Assembly (NCBI GenBank): GCA_017549335.1 | Contig: JAFYVB010000010.1 | Location: forward strand, 1 to 64,000 | DNA length: 64,000 bases | DNA from: Clostridia bacterium | GTDB taxonomy: Bacteria; Bacillota; Clostridia; Christensenellales; Aristaeellaceae | Reading direction: 5' to 3' | Part shown: positions 31,498-40,329 of the stretch, in pieces | Layout: every line of letters begins with the position of its first letter | How positions within the stretch are numbered: position 1 is the stretch's first letter | Translations under genes and position numbers: made by a program | Notes under the pieces: generated by a model | What the model was told of the DNA's origin: nothing | The model's database searches: none | Seen by the model: only the letters and a program-made list of their open reading frames with translations

Positions 31498-32628
31498 TCA
31501 ATTATTCTCTGTGATCACGGGAACGCGGCCTGCGTGAAGCATCAGCACCTCATAGCAGATGGTATCCGCCCAAAGCGCCATTTCCTCGGGTGTGATGCAT
31601 TCGTCCTGCTGTGTTCCCAGCAGCACCGCCTCATCTCCCGGCTTCACCTCCGGCAGCTGAGATACGTCCACCATGGTCTGATCCATACATACGCGCCCCA
31701 GCACGTCGCAACGCTTGCCGCCGATAAGCACCTGTGCTTTGCCGGAGAAAGCCCTGAGATAGCCGTCGCCGTAGCCTACGGCAATGGTCGCAATGCGCAT
31801 CGTTCTGTCTGCGCAGAACGTGCCGCCGTAGCTCACTTTGTCGCCTGCATTGATCTCTTTTACATAAGCTACCCGTGTTTCCCAGCGCATCGCCCGGCGA
31901 AGTCCCTCGCCCGCGCAGCCGTAGAGCGCAATGCCCAGCCGCACCATATCCAGCCTTGCAAAGGGATATTTCAGCGCCGCTTCGCTGGCTGCCGTATGCA
32001 GCATAAGGCCTTCCGGCAAATACTGCTTGAGCGCATTGAAGCGCTCAAACTGCCTGCGAACGCTTTCTTCGTTGCCCGCTTCTGCAAAATGGGTAAACGC
32101 GCCCGTCAGATGCACACGGTCCGCTTTTTTCAGCGCATCCAGAACGGAAAGGATCTCTTCCTTTGTCCGGGCGCCGATGCGGCTCATGCCCGTATCCAGT
32201 TTCAGATGCACCTGTGCCTGCATATCAGCCATTTCACAGGCCTGCTGCATCAGCATCACGCCCTCTGCATTGCACACCGTCTGGATCAGCTTTCTGCGCA
32301 CAGAAACATACGCGCCGTACTTGCTGACGTTACCAAGCACCAGACACGGCGCATCAATCCCCGCCTGCCGCAGCACTTCCCCTTCTTCGGGAACGGCAAC
32401 ACCCAGATATTCCGCCCCGTTTGCAAGCACGGTGTGTGCAACGGGAACAATGCCGTGTCCGTAGGCGTTGGCCTTTACCACCGCCATCATGCGCACCTGA
32501 TCCCCCAGCATTGCTTTGAGCATTCTGGTGTTGTGCGCAACGGCGTTTAAATCCACCCGCACGCAGGCGCCGCGGCTGTCGGGCTGCGATGCCTGTGCGG
32601 CACGAATCGGATTATTCATCACCTGCAT
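31498..32628 (-). CDS. alr: Alanine racemase
   Basis: The PLP enzyme makes D-alanine for peptidoglycan. The PLP lysine lies in A-V-V-K-A-N-A-Y-G-H-G near the N-terminus. The catalytic Tyr is in V-S-Y-G-G-T-F about two thirds along, and the D-Q-T-M-V-D-V-S block follows. Several in-frame ATGs (32631, 32628, 32619) sit behind GGAGG; 32628 is a compromise and 32619 fits the very short leader equally well. It is the first gene of a likely alr-membrane protein-rsmD-coaD unit. Confidence 0.95.
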   Translation of the reverse strand: MQVMNNPIRAAQASQPDSRGACVRVDLNAVAHNTRMLKAMLGDQVRMMAVVKANAYGHGIVPVAHTVLANGAEYLGVAVPEEGEVLRQAGIDAPCLVLGNVSKYGAYVSVRRKLIQTVCNAEGVMLMQQACEMADMQAQVHLKLDTGMSRIGARTKEEILSVLDALKKADRVHLTGAFTHFAEAGNEESVRRQFERFNALKQYLPEGLMLHTAASEAALKYPFARLDMVRLGIALYGCAGEGLRRAMRWETRVAYVKEINAGDKVSYGGTFCADRTMRIATIAVGYGDGYLRAFSGKAQVLIGGKRCDVLGRVCMDQTMVDVSQLPEVKPGDEAVLLGTQQDECITPEEMALWADTICYEVLMLHAGRVPVITENN

Positions 32629-32643
32629 CATGCCTCCGCATAT

Positions 32644-32652
32644 ATTATAGCA
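32644..32652 (-). promoter_or_regulatory. Extended -10 promoter of alr
   Basis: On the minus strand TGCTATAAT gives an extended -10. No good -35 is seen at 17 bp (TAGTAA). The transcript would start only a few bases before the ribosome site. Confidence 0.55.
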
Positions 32653-32691
32653 CAAAATGCAAGTATTTACTATATGTTTATCGACGGATAG

Positions 32692-32724
32692 AAAAAAAGA
32701 CGGAGACACGATCGTGTCTCCGTC
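32692..32724 (-). terminator. Terminator of the FMN-binding-like gene
   Basis: A perfect 26-nt palindrome (32699-32724) is followed on the minus strand by seven Ts (32692-32698). It separates the gene ending at 32749 from alr. Confidence 0.9.
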
Positions 32725-32748
32725 CCATGCTCTTAAAGAGCGGCTGAA

Positions 32749-33252
32749 TTACTTGGCAGCCTTGGCAGCAGCCAGAACGCCGTTCAGATAGCCGAAAGCG
32801 TCAACCAGGGTGCAGCCGGACACGGCGTCAACCATGGTTTCCTTGGACTGGCCAGCCAGGATGTTTTCCAGCTCAGCAATGGTCTTGCCGGTGGCATAGT
32901 CTTCCAGAGCCTTGTAGTTCACGTCCAGAGCGATGGTGGAACCGGCCTTGGCCATGTTGGCGCTGTAAGCGGCGGCGTTCTGAACCTTGGAGGCCAGAAC
33001 CTTGCCGGCGGTGTACAGGTCAGCAAAGATGGTTTCGCTGTTGGGAACGGCGATGGAGGTGTCGGCGGCCATGGGCTGATATTCGTCGATCAGAACGTCA
33101 CCGATCACGTCGCCGTGCATAGCAACGGTGATCACGGCGAAGCACTTGTTGCCGTGAGCAGCGAACTGCACCTGGCCCAGCTTGACTTCGTCAGCCATAG
33201 CGAAGGGAACCATCATCATCAGAACGAGAACGAGAGCGAGAAGCTTCTTCAT
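32749..33252 (-). CDS. Exported FMN-binding-like protein
   Basis: The product has a signal peptide (M-K-K-L-L-A-L-V-L-V-L-M-M-M-V, cleavage near A-M-A/D-E). A compact domain follows with H-G-D-V-I-G-D-V-L-I-D-E-Y-Q and, near the C-terminus, V-D-A-V-S-G-C-T. The last resembles the D-x-x-S-G-A-T motif by which FMN-binding domains (NqrC/RnfG group) receive covalent FMN, with Cys for Ala. No lipobox is present. An electron-transfer role outside the cell is therefore inferred, not shown. The start at 33252 follows GGAAG; the longer frame upstream is inside the promoter. Confidence 0.65.
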   Translation of the reverse strand: MKKLLALVLVLMMMVPFAMADEVKLGQVQFAAHGNKCFAVITVAMHGDVIGDVLIDEYQPMAADTSIAVPNSETIFADLYTAGKVLASKVQNAAAYSANMAKAGSTIALDVNYKALEDYATGKTIAELENILAGQSKETMVDAVSGCTLVDAFGYLNGVLAAAKAAK

Positions 33253-33299
33253 AGAGAAATACTTCCTTTCATAAATTTGGCCTTTGGCCATTTGACAAT

Positions 33300-33328
33300 A
33301 AGGTAGCATAAAATTTAAATGCTGTCAA
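33300..33328 (-). promoter_or_regulatory. Promoter of the FMN-binding-like gene
   Basis: On the minus strand TTGACA (33323-33328), 17 bp, TACCTT (33300-33305), with TG before the -10. Confidence 0.6.
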
Positions 33329-33420
33329 TAAGAAATTATCCATTTTGTGCTATACACATTGCGAAACACTCCTTTTGATTGGAAACCATTTAGATTTGTC
33401 ATTTATTCTTTCCCGAAATT

Positions 33421-33447
33421 AAAAAGCGCCGTATCAAACGGCGCTTT
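33421..33447 (-). terminator. Terminator of the oxidoreductase-isomerase operon
   Basis: On the minus strand AAAGCGCCGT pairs with ACGGCGCTTT across a 5-nt loop, followed by TT. It lies 9 nt past the isomerase stop. Confidence 0.85.
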
Positions 33448-33455
33448 ATTGAACG

Positions 33456-34283
33456 TTATGCTTTTAATCCAAGCTTTTTCAGCGTATCGATACTCATTGC
33501 GGCGGCCTCCAGCGGCGGACGGTCGGGCGAGGCATCCTGTTCGATAACGAACCATTCAACGCCCGCCTCCAGACCGGCTTTGACAACCGTCTTCACATCC
33601 TGACAGCCATAGCCGAACGGACGGAAGGAGAAGGCAATGCCCGCATTCTCCGCGGCTTCCTTTTCACCGATCAGTCCGTAGGGCGCAACGCCGTCCTGTT
33701 TCCGGCCCACATAGTCCTTCAGGTGAAGCACAGGCACGCGGCCGGTATATTTGCGGACGTAAGCAGCAGGATCTTCGCCGGCATACTTTACCCAGCAGGT
33801 ATCGATCTCCGTCTTGAGCAGGTTCGGGCACACAGCGTCATACAGGAAATCCAGTCCATACTGACCGCTGACCGTTACAAACTCAAAATCATGGTTGTGA
33901 TACAACAGCTGGATGCCGTTTTCGCGGCACATTTTGCCGAACTTGTAAATATTGCGGATGACCGCAGCAAATCCGGGACCGCCGGGACGGTCATTCACGC
34001 CCAGATGAGGAATGGCGATGTATTTGCAGCCGATCTCCTTGTGATCGGCGATAACAGCCTCCATATCCTCCAGCATCTGAGCATAAGGCACATGGCTGGA
34101 GATCGCCACAAGGCCGGCCTTATCCAGCATTTCCTTCACTTCGGCGGCAGAATGGCCGTAAAAGCCTGCGAATTCCACGCCGTCATAGCCCATTTTCTTC
34201 AGCTGAGAGAGCACGTTCAGAAGATCCTTGGCGGCTTCCTCGCGGGCAGAATACACCTGATACGCAACGGGGCGCTTTTCCAT
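33456..34283 (-). CDS. Sugar phosphate isomerase/epimerase (xylose isomerase-like TIM barrel)
   Basis: The 275-residue protein belongs to the AP-endonuclease-2/IolE-like TIM barrel group. Blocks seen are G-Y-D-G-V-E-F-A-G-F-Y-G (strand with Glu), S-S-H-V-P, Y-H-N-H-D-F-E-F (metal His), E-I-D-T-C-W-V (metal Asp) and H-L-K-D-Y (metal His). AAGGAGG precedes the ATG at 34283. It follows a Gfo/Idh/MocA oxidoreductase by 16 nt; such pairs degrade or interconvert inositols or oxidised sugars. The exact substrate is unknown. Confidence 0.87.
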   Translation of the reverse strand: MEKRPVAYQVYSAREEAAKDLLNVLSQLKKMGYDGVEFAGFYGHSAAEVKEMLDKAGLVAISSHVPYAQMLEDMEAVIADHKEIGCKYIAIPHLGVNDRPGGPGFAAVIRNIYKFGKMCRENGIQLLYHNHDFEFVTVSGQYGLDFLYDAVCPNLLKTEIDTCWVKYAGEDPAAYVRKYTGRVPVLHLKDYVGRKQDGVAPYGLIGEKEAAENAGIAFSFRPFGYGCQDVKTVVKAGLEAGVEWFVIEQDASPDRPPLEAAAMSIDTLKKLGLKA

Positions 34284-34299
34284 GGAGAGAGCCTCCTTA

Positions 34300-35421
34300 T
34301 CAGTCAAAATATACGGGCTTGCCGGTCTTGGCAGATTCGTAGATCGCTTCCAGCAGCTGGGTGACCACGAAAGCCTGCTCGGGCTTGACGACGATTTCGC
34401 CTTCGCCCTTGATGGCATTGATGAACACGCGCTGTTCCATGATCTTGGGATCATCGGAGGCGCCGTCGTAGAAATCAACGCCCTTGGCGTTCATGGCGGG
34501 CTTCATTTCATACTGCTTGCCGAACTTAACGCCGTTGATGGTCAGGCCGTTATGCATATCGGCGCCGGCCTTGGTGCCGCACAGCACGGTCTTGGCTTCT
34601 TCCACTTCCAGAGAGTTCAGCGCCCAGGAGGAATTCAGCTGGATCGTCGCGCCGTCTTCCATCACGATAAATCCGAAGGCCGCGTCTTCCACCGTGAACT
34701 TGGCAGGATCCCAGTCGCCCCAGGCATTGCCCGTTTCGGTATCGTTGTTCAGCTTATGATATACCGTGCCCACAGCGTACTTGGGCTTGTAGTTGTTCAT
34801 GGTCCACAGCGTCAGGTCCAGCGCATGGGTGCCGATATCGATGAGGGGGCCGCCGCCCTGTTCGTATTCATTGAGGAACACGCCCCAGGTGGGCACGGCA
34901 CGGCGACGGATGGCATTGGCACGGGCGAAATAAACTTCACCCAGTTCGCCCGCATCGCAGGTCTTTTTCAGATACTGGCTGTCGGGACGGTAGCGGTTCT
35001 GATAGCCGATGGTGAGGATCTTGCCCGTTTCCTTGGCAGCGTCCAGCATCTTCTTGGCCTCAGCAGAATTGATAGCCATGGGCTTTTCGCACATAACGTG
35101 CTTGCCGGCGTGCAGGGCGTCAACGGTAATGAAGGAATGGCTGCGGTTGGGAGTGCAGACGTACACAGCATCCAGATCCAGCTTGAGCAGTTCCTTGTAA
35201 TCGGTGCAAACGAAAGCGTCTTCGGTACCGTAATCGGCCTTGGCCTTTTGGGCGCGTTCGATGATCAGGTCGCAGAAAGCAACCATCTGAACGTCGTTTT
35301 CAAGCGCCTGCTCGGGCTTATGCTTGTCCTTCAGCGAAGCTGCCAGGCCCTTGATGGACGGCATGTGTTTGCCATTGGCGATACCGCCGCAGCCGATGAT
35401 ACCAACCTTGATTACAGACAT
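34300..35421 (-). CDS. Gfo/Idh/MocA-family oxidoreductase
   Basis: The N-terminal Rossmann domain (V-G-I-I-G-C-G-G-I-A, residues 5-14) binds NAD(P). The C-E-K-P-M-A motif near residue 110 holds the conserved Lys of the family. The catalytic region D-I-G-T-H-A-L-D-L lies near residue 205. The length of 373 residues is normal. AAGGAGA precedes the start at 35421. It oxidises or reduces a sugar or inositol derivative, probably one also handled by the isomerase downstream. Confidence 0.9.
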   Translation of the reverse strand: MSVIKVGIIGCGGIANGKHMPSIKGLAASLKDKHKPEQALENDVQMVAFCDLIIERAQKAKADYGTEDAFVCTDYKELLKLDLDAVYVCTPNRSHSFITVDALHAGKHVMCEKPMAINSAEAKKMLDAAKETGKILTIGYQNRYRPDSQYLKKTCDAGELGEVYFARANAIRRRAVPTWGVFLNEYEQGGGPLIDIGTHALDLTLWTMNNYKPKYAVGTVYHKLNNDTETGNAWGDWDPAKFTVEDAAFGFIVMEDGATIQLNSSWALNSLEVEEAKTVLCGTKAGADMHNGLTINGVKFGKQYEMKPAMNAKGVDFYDGASDDPKIMEQRVFINAIKGEGEIVVKPEQAFVVTQLLEAIYESAKTGKPVYFD

Positions 35422-35622
35422 GATTTTATTCTCCTTTCGGATCAGCAAATTTGCTTCACGCAATAACCGTATGGGATTTATGAACGGCTTGCTGCCATTT
35501 TATATTTTCATTATACCTGCATCTCCCGCCGCTGTCTTGACAAATCGTACGCATATGGTGACAAAACGCGCTAAACAATTTCCGGCTGCCGGCCTATAAA
35601 TTCTCCCTGCGAAGGCTTTTTA

Positions 35623-35651
35623 TTGACTGAATCGCCGCTTTCCTGTATCAT
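35623..35651 (+). promoter_or_regulatory. SigA-type promoter of the 35685 gene pair
   Basis: TTGACT (35623-35628), 17 bp, TATCAT (35646-35651), with the start codon 34 bp further. Confidence 0.65.
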
Positions 35652-35684
35652 ATAAGTACAGATTGTTTGAAAGGGAGGGATTTT

Positions 35685-36080
35685 ATGCGTTTCCCCGCGA
35701 AAATTGTGCTGAGTGTTCTTTTGCTTATTCTTTTGGTCGCTTTCATCTGGGTGCTGGGCGTTCTTCTCCATGATGCGCTGCCCTCCAATCAGGAAAAGAA
35801 AACGGTTTCTTCCGAAGACCCCTTCTCCTACGACAGAGGGCCTTTTACCCTTCAGCGCTTCAACGAGGACGTGGGCAAAACGCTCTTCACTTCCTTCAGA
35901 GTGTACAGCCGCACAAACAAGGGAGAAAGCGAGCTTGTTTATGTCTGCGGGCGCCGTTTTGAAAGCCTGCAGGTCCGCTCCATCGGCTGGGCAAGCGACG
36001 GCAGCTATGATATCGTGGTCAAAATGACAGACGGCACGGAGCATATTTTCGGCTTTGACAACAATTCCAGCTGGCAGTAA
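35685..36080 (+). CDS. Small membrane-anchored hypothetical protein
   Basis: AAGGGAGGG precedes an ATG for 131 residues. An N-terminal transmembrane helix (residues 6-28) is followed by an extracytoplasmic domain with alternating beta-like segments (F-R-V-Y-S-R-T-N ... S-Y-D-I-V-V-K-M-T-D-G-T-E-H). It may be a small lipocalin-like or cystatin-like domain, but I do not recognise it. It is 9 nt from the 2H phosphoesterase gene and shares its promoter. Confidence 0.6.
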   Translation: MRFPAKIVLSVLLLILLVAFIWVLGVLLHDALPSNQEKKTVSSEDPFSYDRGPFTLQRFNEDVGKTLFTSFRVYSRTNKGESELVYVCGRRFESLQVRSIGWASDGSYDIVVKMTDGTEHIFGFDNNSSWQ

Positions 36081-36089
36081 GGAGCATAT

Positions 36090-36623
36090 ATGTATATCTG
36101 GCTTGCCGCCGACGTCAGCGATCCGCTGACAGAGGTCGCCGAACGCATCCGGAATCACTGCAATGCGCAAAACCTGTATAATCCCTGTCTTACGCTACCG
36201 CTGCATATCTCGCTGAAAATTTCATTTCCCGCAGAAGAAGAAAAGGCAGAAGCCATCATCGAAAAAATTTCCGCCTATCTCGCTTCTCTTTCCCCGTTCA
36301 ACGTAAAAGCCATGGCTCCCCAGCGTGAGGGAAACATCGTTTGGCTTCCCATGCAGCGGAATGAAGCCCTTGAGAAGATCCACGGCGATCTTGATCGTCT
36401 GCTGGAAAACAGCTTCTCTGTTCCGCAGCATCCCTTCGACAAACGCTTCCTCTTCCACACCTCGCTGTTCTTAGGCGAAAACGAAGAAAATGCCCAAGCC
36501 TTTGCGGACCGTTGCACCGATTTTCCGCTGCCCGACACGCTGGAGATCCGCCGTTTCGTCATCGGCACCTCCCCCGTCGGCAAACCGGGAACCTATCGGG
36601 TCGTACACGAAATCAACCTATAA
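36090..36623 (+). CDS. 2H phosphoesterase (LigT/2'-5' RNA ligase-like)
   Basis: Two H-x-S motifs define the active site: L-H-I-S-L near residue 32 and F-H-T-S-L near residue 118. They are spaced as in the 2H family that opens cyclic phosphodiesters or handles 2',3'-cyclic RNA ends. The length of 177 residues is typical. AAGGAG precedes the ATG. The substrate is not predictable. A terminator follows directly after the stop. Confidence 0.85.
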   Translation: MYIWLAADVSDPLTEVAERIRNHCNAQNLYNPCLTLPLHISLKISFPAEEEKAEAIIEKISAYLASLSPFNVKAMAPQREGNIVWLPMQRNEALEKIHGDLDRLLENSFSVPQHPFDKRFLFHTSLFLGENEENAQAFADRCTDFPLPDTLEIRRFVIGTSPVGKPGTYRVVHEINL

Positions 36624-36624
36624 A

Positions 36625-36655
36625 AAACGGCAGGATCAATCCCCTGCCGTTTTTC
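36625..36655 (+). terminator. Terminator of the 2H phosphoesterase gene
   Basis: AAAACGGCAGG at 36625 on pairs with CCTGCCGTTTT ending at 36654. As before and Ts after make it usable in both directions, including for the convergent peptidase gene. Confidence 0.85.
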
Positions 36656-36738
36656 ATTATTATTTTTGTCCGTTCTTTTTCAATGGCCGCAATGCACTTA
36701 TTCCGGCACGATCAGCACCTTCGAGGGCGCATGGTACA

Positions 36739-37782
36739 TCAGATATTCAAATATCCCTTCAATACTTTCAGGGTATTGAGCACGCCCTCGATATGGCTGC
36801 GCTCGTAGCCGTGGCTGGCATACACACCCGCGCCGATCAAACCGTGGCGGATATCATAGCCCGCGCAGAGCGTGGCTTCCACATCCGAACCGTAACCGGG
36901 ATAGATATCCACGGCATAGGAAGCATTCTCGCGCTTGGCAGCATCGATCAGCTTGCCCACCACCTGATAGCTGTAGGGGCCGCCCGAATCCTTGGCACAG
37001 ATGGACACGTCCTTTTCGGTGCAGGAAAGCCCGTCGCCCACGCAGCCCATATCCACGCTGATGGCTTCGGTCACGCCGTCGGGCACATTGGAAGAGCCGC
37101 CGTGACCCACTTCTTCATACACCGTCACGTGCACATACACGCGGCGGGCAGGGGTGATCTTGTGATCCTTCAGGAATTTGGCAAAGCCCAGCAGGATGCC
37201 CACAGACAGCTTGTCATCCAAAAAGCGGCTCTTGATATATCCCGTTTCGGTGACGCGGGTACGGGGCTCCATGCATACGATATCCCCCACCTCGATGCCC
37301 AGCGCACGGGTATCCTCCGCCGATTTCACGTCTTCATCCAGCACCACTTCCATGGCACCGAAGGTGCGCTTGGTGTCGCCGTAGCTGAGATTGACGTGAA
37401 CGGATGCATTGCAAAGCTGCAGCGTACCCTCGATCACTTTGCCGCCGCGGGTATACACGCGGCAGTTTTCGGCTTCGCAATTCTCGGCACGCAGGCCGCC
37501 CAGATTGGTCACCTTCAGCCTTCCGCTGCCCTTGATCTCGGTTACCATGGCGCCCAGCGTGTCGGTGTGCGCTTCAAGAAACAGGCCGTCCTTTTCATTT
37601 TCGCCGCCAAGGTCGATCAGTACGCCGCCCTTGGTGGTGATTTTTGCGTCAAATCCCAGCTCGGCAAACGCCTTGCGCACCCATTCCGCCGCCTTGTCGG
37701 TATATCCCGAGGGGCTGTCGATAGCCAGCAGTTCTTTGGTTTTTTCTACCGCATACAGTGCATAATCTTTTGACATTTCCAT
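36739..37782 (-). CDS. M42-family metallo-aminopeptidase
   Basis: The 347-residue protein is a dinuclear zinc peptidase of the M42 (FrvX/PepA-like) family. The ligands are seen in order: H-T-D-T (near 83), F-L-D-D-K (near 183), the catalytic Glu pair in V-Y-E-E-V-G-H-G-G (near 217), the Asp of S-V-D-M-G, and the final His in S-H-G-Y-E-R-S-H-I-E. The start at 37782 follows GGAGGCG; two later ATGs are possible. It trims peptides from their N-terminus in the cytoplasm. It is a single gene facing away from repeat copy A. Confidence 0.93.
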   Translation of the reverse strand: MEMSKDYALYAVEKTKELLAIDSPSGYTDKAAEWVRKAFAELGFDAKITTKGGVLIDLGGENEKDGLFLEAHTDTLGAMVTEIKGSGRLKVTNLGGLRAENCEAENCRVYTRGGKVIEGTLQLCNASVHVNLSYGDTKRTFGAMEVVLDEDVKSAEDTRALGIEVGDIVCMEPRTRVTETGYIKSRFLDDKLSVGILLGFAKFLKDHKITPARRVYVHVTVYEEVGHGGSSNVPDGVTEAISVDMGCVGDGLSCTEKDVSICAKDSGGPYSYQVVGKLIDAAKRENASYAVDIYPGYGSDVEATLCAGYDIRHGLIGAGVYASHGYERSHIEGVLNTLKVLKGYLNI

Positions 37783-37849
37783 AAGAAATCGCCTCCGTTT
37801 CTGTGTACAGTGTAGCACGGGTTTAAGAATGTTTCAATGGGGAGACGTG

Positions 37850-38249
37850 TACTTTCTTTGTGTCAAAGAAAGTACCAAAGAAACCAGTGTTGTGGTTGGA
37901 AGTTGGGTGGGTATATTGGCGCGGCAGCTACGCCTGCACGCCTGCCGCTTTATTGTGTGGTGCCACGAGGGACCGCCATTTTTCTGCGGAAAAACGAGCG
38001 GGGTTTGCGCGCTGCGACGCGGAATTTCGCCCGCGGGCGCTACTACACAGCAACGCGGCAGACCGATCACGCCATGCGTGATCGGGCGCGCATCGCGCGC
38101 AGAAAAAGAGCCTGAAGCCGAGGGACGAGCTTGCTCGTACATTCGACTTCAGACTCTTTTTCGTATACCTGCCGCAGCTTTTACACCAACAAAACGCAGG
38201 TTTTCGGGAGAGCTCGAGAGGGGCTTTTACCTTAAAAGCCGCCTCTCGA
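37850..38249. repeat. Large multi-hairpin element, copy A
   Basis: A 400-nt noncoding stretch holds five stem-loops, read on the plus strand. Stem 1 is 37850-37860 with 37864-37874 (11 bp). Stem 2 is 38063-38072 with 38076-38085 (10 bp). Stem 3 is 38102-38117 with 38147-38162, capped by CGAGC-TT-GCTCG (38126-38137). Stem 4 is 38167-38172 with 38196-38201. Stem 5 is 38214-38229 with 38233-38249, 16 bp with one bulged G. The same order recurs in copy B with compensating changes. It lies 19 nt past the rny stop on the minus strand. No credible gene lies in it. Confidence 0.75.
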
Positions 38250-38268
38250 ACATCCTTCCCCCGTCATC

Positions 38269-39810
38269 TTACTTCGCATACTCCGTGCAGCGGGTCTCGC
38301 GGATCACGTTCACGCGGATCTGGCCGGGATACTCCAGTTCGCGCTCGATACGCTTGGCGATCTCCTTGGCCATGACCTTGGTGCCCTCGTCGGTAATGTC
38401 CTCGGGCTTGACCATGATGCGCACTTCGCGGCCGGACTGGATGGCAAAGGACTTCTCAACGCCGGCAAATTCGTTGGCGATGGACTCCAGTTTTTCCAGA
38501 CGCTTGATATAATTTTCAAGCGATTCGCGGCGCGCGCCGGGACGGGCAGCGCTGATGGCGTCGGCAGCCTGAACCAGCACGGCTTCCACGGTCTGGGGCT
38601 CCACGTCGTTGTGGTGCGCCAGGATGCAGTGGATCACGTCGTTGTTTTCGCGGTACTTGCGAGCCAGCTCGCCGCCCAGCTGTACGTGGGTACCTTCCTG
38701 CTCGTGGTCGACAGCCTTGCCGATATCGTGCAGAAGGCCGGCGCGCTTGGCAAGCTGCACATCGGCGCCCAGCTCGGCCGCCATAAGGCCGGCCAGATGG
38801 CTGACTTCGATGGAGTGCTTGAGCACGTTCTGACCGTAGGAAGTGCGGTAACGCATGCGGCCCAGCAGCTTCACCAGTTCGGGATGCAGACCATGCTGCG
38901 CGGTTTCGAAAATGGCCTGTTCGCCCGCTTCGCGGATCTGATTGTCCACTTCCTTGCGAGCTTTTTCCACCATTTCCTCAATGCGGGCAGGGTGGATGCG
39001 GCCATCCTGGATCAGCTTTTCAATGGCGATGCGCGCGATCTCGCGGCGTACGGGATCAAACGCGGAAACGATCACGGCTTCGGGGGTATCGTCAATGATC
39101 AGGTCAACGCCCGTGGCGGTTTCCAGCGCACGGATATTGCGGCCTTCACGACCGATGATACGGCCCTTCATATCGTCGTTGGGCAGATTGATAACAGAAA
39201 CAGTGGTTTCGGCCACATGATCGGCGGCGCACTTCTGAATCGCCAGGGCAATGATGTTGCGGGCCTTCTTTTCGCCCTCATCCTTGGCCTTGGCTTCGAT
39301 ATCGCGCACCAGCGCGGCAGCGTCATGATACGCTTCCTTCTGTACGCGGCTGATGATCATCTGCTCGGCTTCGTCCTGAGTCATGCCGGCGATGCGCTCC
39401 AGCTCCTTGACCTGCTTGTCGCGCAGCTGCTCCGCTTCGTCGTAGAGCTCCTGCGTCTGCTCGGCCTTCTTGTTGATGGCCTCCTCGCGCTTTTCGAGGT
39501 TGTCCATCTTCTTGTCCAGCATTTCCTCGCGCTGATTTACGCGGCGCTCGCTGCGCTGCATTTCGGCACGACGGGTGCGGATCTCATCATCCAGTTTGTT
39601 CTTGAGGCGAAGCACTTCTTCCTTCGCTTCCAGTTCGGTTTCCTTTTTGACTTCAGCTGCCTTGCGGGTGGCGTCATCCAGCAACTTTTTGGCGTATTCT
39701 TCCGAACGGCCAATGCTTTTTTCCACAACATTCTTGCGGTAGATCATACCGATCACGATACCGATGACCAGCGTTACAACGCTGATAGCAATCCAAATAA
39801 AATCGTTCAC
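38269..39810 (-). CDS. rny: Ribonuclease Y
   Basis: RNase Y is the membrane-bound endonuclease that starts mRNA decay in Bacillota. It has an N-terminal transmembrane helix (residues 4-23), then a long coiled coil (about 30-205) that drives dimerisation. A KH domain follows ([15 protein letters not shown]). The HD domain has the signature H-S-I-E-V and G-L-L-H-D-I-G-K near 360. The length of 513 residues is normal. The start is GTG behind GGGAGGG. A 330-nt leader with hairpins precedes it. Confidence 0.97.
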   Translation of the reverse strand: MNDFIWIAISVVTLVIGIVIGMIYRKNVVEKSIGRSEEYAKKLLDDATRKAAEVKKETELEAKEEVLRLKNKLDDEIRTRRAEMQRSERRVNQREEMLDKKMDNLEKREEAINKKAEQTQELYDEAEQLRDKQVKELERIAGMTQDEAEQMIISRVQKEAYHDAAALVRDIEAKAKDEGEKKARNIIALAIQKCAADHVAETTVSVINLPNDDMKGRIIGREGRNIRALETATGVDLIIDDTPEAVIVSAFDPVRREIARIAIEKLIQDGRIHPARIEEMVEKARKEVDNQIREAGEQAIFETAQHGLHPELVKLLGRMRYRTSYGQNVLKHSIEVSHLAGLMAAELGADVQLAKRAGLLHDIGKAVDHEQEGTHVQLGGELARKYRENNDVIHCILAHHNDVEPQTVEAVLVQAADAISAARPGARRESLENYIKRLEKLESIANEFAGVEKSFAIQSGREVRIMVKPEDITDEGTKVMAKEIAKRIERELEYPGQIRVNVIRETRCTEYAK

Positions 39811-40159
39811 TTGTGTCCCTCCCTTTCTTATATTCTCTGATTAATTCATTCAATGAACCAACTAAAAGCCGTGCAGAAATATACCTGCACGGCTGACTGC
39901 TATATTCAAAACAACATACCTATCGATCCATATCCAACAAACGGCGGAATCATCATTTCGCCGTATGTAATTGGAATCATGAGCGACATACGCGCCCCAA
40001 CTGCATATTAACCACAACAAAACAGCAACGCAAACAAAGCTTGCTTTATCATGTCAAGACAGGTCTCACCCTGTCGGAGCTGAGGAACAAAAGCATGGTG
40101 TATCGAAAACAGCATGGCGCCATGAACTGTCCATGGGGCCTTTTTCAGCCGGTCATGTT

Positions 40160-40189
40160 ATTGTAACCATTTTAGTCCCCGTTTGTCAA
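40160..40189 (-). promoter_or_regulatory. SigA-type promoter upstream of rny
   Basis: On the minus strand TTGACA (40184-40189), 18 bp, TACAAT (40160-40165), about 350 bp before the rny start codon. Confidence 0.75.
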
Positions 40190-40301
40190 GCGTTTTTCCT
40201 GTTCCAAGGCTGTATTTTGCAGGATTTATTCCTATATTATCCGTTTTGACAAAAACTTCCCGCGCAAAACGCAAAATCTGCCTCTCCCCTGCGGATTTTG
40301 A

Positions 40302-40329
40302 TTGACAGGTTGCTTTCAAGCGATATAAT
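40302..40329 (+). promoter_or_regulatory. SigA-type promoter of the dCMP deaminase operon
   Basis: TTGACA (40302-40307), 16 bp, TATAAT (40324-40329), about 50 bp before the start codon. Confidence 0.85.

Noticed and set aside
37850..38249. CRISPR array or transposon interpretation of the repeated hairpins
   Set aside because: There are no regularly spaced identical repeats, no cas or transposase genes and no terminal inverted repeats; the similarity is structural and interrupted.
37829..38512. Plus-strand frames across repeat copy A and the end of rny
   Set aside because: The frames cross all hairpins, have no ribosome site or family similarity, and the copies differ by indels and compensating base changes rather than by codon-wise change.
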